From: DATKSG01 sp035531775
Lineage (GTDB): Bacteria > Actinomycetota > Acidimicrobiia > Acidimicrobiales > UBA8190
NCBI GenBank assembly: GCA_035531775.1
Contig: DATKSG010000025.1
Coordinates: forward strand, 1-10,375
Direction: 5' to 3'
DNA length: 10,375 nt
This document shows, in pieces, positions 7,588-10,375 of the stretch (positions within the stretch are counted from its first letter, which is position 1; each line of letters opens with the position of its first letter). The notes under the pieces were generated by a model, which worked only from the letters and a program-made list of their open reading frames with translations, was not told the DNA's origin and ran no database searches. The position numbers were made by a program, and so were the translations under genes.

Positions 7588-9020
7588 CGCTGTGGGAAGG
7601 ACGCCTGGGGACGCACACGGCCGACGAGGTGATGGCGTACACCTCGAGCCTCCACGTGGACCGGCGCCTGGCCGAGCAGGATGTGATCGGCTCGCGCGCG
7701 CACGTGCGCGGCCTCGGGCGCGCCGGTGTGCTGCCCGACGGCGAGGTGGCCATCCTGCTGGCCGCGCTGGAGCGCGTCGAGCTGGAGCTGATGGGCGGTG
7801 CCTTCATCTTCCGTGCCGAGGACGAGGACATCCACACCGCCGTGGAGCGACGTGTCACCGAGATCGCCGGTGACGTCGGGGCCAAGCTGCACACCGGCCG
7901 CAGTCGCAATGACCAGGTCGCCTGCGACCTCCGCCTGTTCACGCGCCGCGCCCTGTTGGAGGTGGCCGCACGTGTCCTCGAACTGCAGCAGGCGCTGCGC
8001 CGCCGCGCCGTGGAGGCGGCCGACGCATATCTGCCGGGCTACACCCACATGCAGCGCGCCCAACCCGTGCTGCTGGCCCACCACCTGATGGCCCACGGCT
8101 GGGCCCTGGGGCGCGACGTGGACCGCCTCCTTCAGTGCGTGGTGCGCCTCGACGTCTCCCCCCTGGGTGCCGGCGCTCTGGCCGGGTCGTCGCTGGCCCT
8201 CGACCCGGACTCGGTGGCGGCCGAGCTCGGCTTCGCCGGGCGCTTCGAGAACTCCCTCGACGCCGTGTCGGACCGCGACTTCGTGGTGGAGGCCCTCTTC
8301 GACCTGACCTTGCTGGCCGTGCACCTGTCGAGGATGGGCGAGGAGCTGGTGCTGTGGTCGACCGACGAGTTCGGCTTCGTGTCGATCGACGACGCCTACG
8401 CCACGGGCAGCTCGATGCTCCCTCAGAAGAAGAATCCCGACGTGGCCGAGCTGGCCCGGGGCAAAGCCGGACGGCTCATCGGGCACCTCGCCGGGCTCCT
8501 CGCCACCTTGAAGGGGTTGCCCCTGGCCTACAACCGGGACTTGCAGGAGGACAAGGAGCCCCTCTTCGACGCCGTGGACCAGCTGTGCCTGGGCCTGGCC
8601 GCCGTCACCGGCATGTACGAGACCGTCACCTTCGACCTCGACCGCATGCGCCAAGCGGCCGACGGGCCCGAGGCGGCTGCCGTGGACCTGGCCGAATGGC
8701 TGGTGGCCCGGGGCATGCCCTTCCGCCAGGCCCATGGGGTGGTCGGGGGCCTGGTGCGGGACTCCGCCGAGCGTGGCGTGCCTCTCCCCGAGCTGGTCCA
8801 GGCCCATCCGGCGCTCGGGGCTGAAGCCTTGGAGCTGCTCGAGCCCGGGGTCGCCGTGACCCGGCGGACCACCCCCGGCGGGGCGGGGCCGGGGCCGGTG
8901 GCCGTGCAACTGGAGCACTTCACCCACCGCCTGGAGGTGGACGGCGAGAGGCTGGCCTCGGCCTGCCAGTCCGCCGGGATCAAGCCGGGCCGGGCACCGG
9001 GCGCTGCGCCTTTCCCATGA
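7584..9020 (+). CDS. argH: Argininosuccinate lyase ArgH (478 aa)
   Basis: ArgH splits argininosuccinate into arginine and fumarate, the final step. It belongs to the fumarase/aspartase superfamily and acts as a homotetramer with shared active sites. Conserved regions are present in order: HTGRSRNDQVACDLRLF (103-119), GYTHMQRAQPV (152-162) containing the catalytic base region at His155, and the mobile signature loop GSSMLPQKKNPD (275-286), where Ser276 or Ser277 is catalytic. The substrate block NRDLQEDKEPLFD (317-329) follows. The last ~15 residues (AGIKPGRAPGAAPFP) are a Pro/Ala tail beyond the usual fold. The GTG at 7584 overlaps the argG TGA, with GGGAG at 7570-7574 at a 9-nt spacing. Confidence 0.97.
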
Positions 9021-9613
9021 CCCGGGCGGTGCCGCGGCGGTTCTACGACGCCGGCGCCTTGGAGGTGGCGCCCCAGCTGCTCAACAAGCTCCTGGTGCGG
9101 CGGTCGCTGGCCGCCCGCATCGTGGAGGTGGAGGCCTACGGGGGCGCCGATGACCCGGCCTCGCACGCCTACAGGGGCATGACCAGGCGAAACTCCACAA
9201 TGTTCGGCCCTCCCGGGCGCCTGTACGTCTATTTCACCTATGGCATGCACTTCTGCGCCAACGCCGTCTGCGGGCCAGCCGGCGAGGCCGAGGCCGTGCT
9301 GCTGCGGGCGCTGGCGCCGGTATCGGGCCTCGATGAGATGCGCCAGGGCCGCCACCAGGGTGTGCGTCGCTTGGACGACCACCAGCTGACCAGCGGGCCG
9401 GCCAAGTTGTGCCAGGCCTTCGGCATCGGCGCCGACGACGACGGTGCCGACCTGGTGACCGGGGACCGGGCCCTGCGCCTGGTGGACGACGGGGTGGCCC
9501 CCCCGGCCCAGCCCGGGGTCTCCGGTAGGGTGGGAATCCGGGTGGCCGCCGACCGGCCGTGGCGGTTCTGGGTGCCAGGAGACCGCAACGTGTCGGTGAA
9601 CAGGATCTCCTGA
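9017..9613 (+). CDS. mpg: 3-methyladenine DNA glycosylase, MPG/AAG family (198 aa)
   Basis: This enzyme removes alkylated purines such as 3-methyladenine from DNA by hydrolysing the glycosidic bond, starting base-excision repair. It belongs to the family of human AAG (MPG), not E. coli Tag or AlkA. Counterparts of all the key human residues are visible: Glu39 (catalytic, human E125), Tyr41 (Y127) and His50 (H136) in IVEVEAYGGADDPASH; Tyr72 (Y159) and the intercalating Tyr75 (Y162) in YVYFTYGMHFC; and Arg97 (R182) in LLRALAP. Length fits bacterial members. The ATG at 9017 overlaps the argH TGA (ATGA) and lacks a clear Shine-Dalgarno, so translation probably depends on ribosomes finishing argH. 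The gene has no known role in arginine synthesis. The argH-mpg neighbourhood recurs in other Actinobacteria as I recall, often with tyrS next, which is not the case here. Confidence 0.94.
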   Translation: MTRAVPRRFYDAGALEVAPQLLNKLLVRRSLAARIVEVEAYGGADDPASHAYRGMTRRNSTMFGPPGRLYVYFTYGMHFCANAVCGPAGEAEAVLLRALAPVSGLDEMRQGRHQGVRRLDDHQLTSGPAKLCQAFGIGADDDGADLVTGDRALRLVDDGVAPPAQPGVSGRVGIRVAADRPWRFWVPGDRNVSVNRIS

Positions 9614-9615
9614 CC

Positions 9616-9639
9616 CCGCCGGCGTGTTCGCGGTGGCGG
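9616..9639 (+). terminator. GC-rich hairpin after mpg, weak terminator candidate
   Basis: CCGCC (9616-9620) pairs with GGCGG (9635-9639), and inside it GCG (9622-9624) pairs with CGC (9629-9631) around a TGTT loop, with an asymmetric internal loop between. It begins 2 nt after the mpg stop. No U-tract follows; the next bases run straight into the rRNA promoter. It could slow or end arg transcripts, or only stabilise their 3' ends. Confidence 0.3.
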
Positions 9640-9647
9640 CGGCGACT

Positions 9648-9676
9648 TTGACACCCGCGGCGGCCCCCGCTACCAT
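9648..9676 (+). promoter_or_regulatory. rRNA operon promoter
   Basis: A perfect -35 TTGACA (9648-9653) and a -10 TACCAT (9671-9676, four of six to TATAAT) are separated by the ideal 17 bp. The expected transcription start is about 9682-9684, some 280 nt ahead of 16S. It is the best sigma-70-type promoter in the window, as expected for rRNA. The spacer is very GC-rich (CCCGCGGCGGCCCCCGC). I found no second clear rRNA promoter, so this locus may rely on one. Confidence 0.75.
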
Positions 9677-9720
9677 GAACAACCCCCGGTCGGGACACTG
9701 ACCGTGGGCATCAGGCACCA

Positions 9721-9761
9721 ACGCCGGTTCTCCGGTGTGTGCCGCGTCGCTCCTTGAAAAC
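9721..9761 (+). promoter_or_regulatory. boxB-boxA-like antitermination element
   Basis: A hairpin with stem ACGCCGG (9721-9727), TTCT loop and CCGGTGT (9732-9738), containing one G-U pair, is followed 9 nt later by TCGCTCCTTGAAAAC (9747-9761). The latter resembles the boxA of Gram-positive rRNA leaders, whose core reads roughly TGTTCTTTGAAAAC. The order boxB then boxA, just downstream of the rRNA promoter, matches known rRNA leaders. NusB/NusE binding to boxA prevents premature Rho-dependent termination of untranslated rRNA. The assignment rests on similarity and position. Confidence 0.6.
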
Positions 9762-9923
9762 GGAACAGTGAGAGCCAAAAGCCAGTGCGGGCGATCGCAC
9801 GGTGCGCCTCGGCGCGCCACGCGGTCGAACCACAATTAAGCACTGTCACGGACAACAACAACCGTGCTGTGCCAGTCGGTGAGGGTCAGTCAGGCCCGAA
9901 CCGGCTCTCCAGATCGTCGCCGA

Positions 9924-9951
9924 GGCCGGCAGTCGTTCGCGACCGCCGGCC
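9924..9951 (+). other. Strong UUCG-capped hairpin just before 16S
   Basis: GGCCGGC (9924-9930) pairs with GCCGGCC (9945-9951). After a single A-C mismatch, GTCG (9932-9935) pairs with CGAC (9940-9943) around the loop TTCG (9936-9939). This gives 11 base pairs with one mismatch and a stable UUCG tetraloop, ending 12 nt before the estimated 16S 5' end. No U-tract follows, and termination here would be senseless, so a role in folding or processing of the 16S precursor is more likely. Confidence 0.6.
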
Positions 9952-9963
9952 GGAGCGTTGATC

Positions 9964-10375
<412 letters not shown>

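Larger units (their letters stand above)
9683..9963 (+). other. 16S rRNA leader (precursor region)
   Basis: This is the transcribed stretch between the predicted start and the mature 16S end; no protein gene is supported in it. Local hairpins can be traced. CGGTC (9687-9691) pairs with GACCG (9700-9704). GTGCG (9785-9789) pairs with CGCAC (9796-9800). GGTGCGC (9801-9807) pairs with GCGCGCC (9812-9818) around a CTCG loop. GCAC-n3-CACGG (9840-9851) pairs with CCGTG-n2-GTGC (9862-9872) around a 10-nt AC-rich loop. The boxB/boxA-like element and the hairpin next to 16S are listed separately. Long-range pairing with the 16S-23S spacer for RNase III processing cannot be judged because the 3' side lies outside the window. 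Confidence 0.6.

Noticed and set aside
9754..9780. TTGAAA at 9754-9759 as the -35 of a second rRNA promoter
   Set aside because: No -10-like hexamer occurs at 16-19 bp downstream. The motif is better explained as part of boxA.
9924..9951. Reading the pre-16S hairpin as an intrinsic terminator
   Set aside because: No U-tract follows, and a terminator right before 16S would silence the rRNA operon.

Overview
The window is GC-rich chromosomal DNA from an actinobacterium, most likely of the class Acidimicrobiia. The evidence is codon use with strong G/C at third positions, GTG starts, apparently leaderless promoters, and the 5' part of a 16S rRNA gene at the right edge. Wording in that rRNA such as GCGCAATGGGCGAAAGCCTG (about 10337-10356) is, from memory, typical of Acidimicrobiia. 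This is recognition by eye, not an alignment.

Layout: (1) 1-421, a small minus-strand gene of unknown function whose stop codon lies in the loop of a GC-rich hairpin at the window edge. (2) 422-508, a compact divergent promoter region. Each side has a -10 element so close to its ATG that both mRNAs are predicted to be leaderless or nearly so, and the argC side carries two imperfect ARG-box-like palindromes 20 bp apart. (3) 509-9020, a complete arginine operon in the order argC-argJ-argB-argD-argF-argR-argG-argH. (4) 9017-9613, a 3-methyladenine DNA glycosylase gene (MPG/AAG family) overlapping argH by 4 bp. (5) 9614-9963, an rRNA promoter (TTGACA, 17 bp, TACCAT) and a leader of about 280 nt with a boxB/boxA-like antitermination element and several hairpins. 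(6) 9964-10375, the first ~412 nt of 16S rRNA.

The operon encodes the acetylated, cyclic route to arginine from N-acetylglutamate: ArgB phosphorylates, ArgC reduces, ArgD transaminates, ArgJ moves the acetyl group from acetylornithine back to glutamate, ArgF makes citrulline, and ArgG and ArgH finish the pathway. ArgR, encoded inside the operon, is the likely arginine-responsive repressor. ArgB has the N-terminal helix known from arginine-inhibited kinases, so control at both transcription and enzyme level is likely. No argA/argO-type acetylglutamate synthase is present here.

The most notable structural point is that every gene junction from argC to mpg is a start/stop overlap of the GTGA or ATGA type. 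The only apparent gap, between argR and argG, is bridged exactly by a 13-codon mini-ORF that would keep translational coupling unbroken. I see no mobile element, CRISPR array, tRNA or new defence-type system. This is a core metabolic and rRNA region with a few unusual details.
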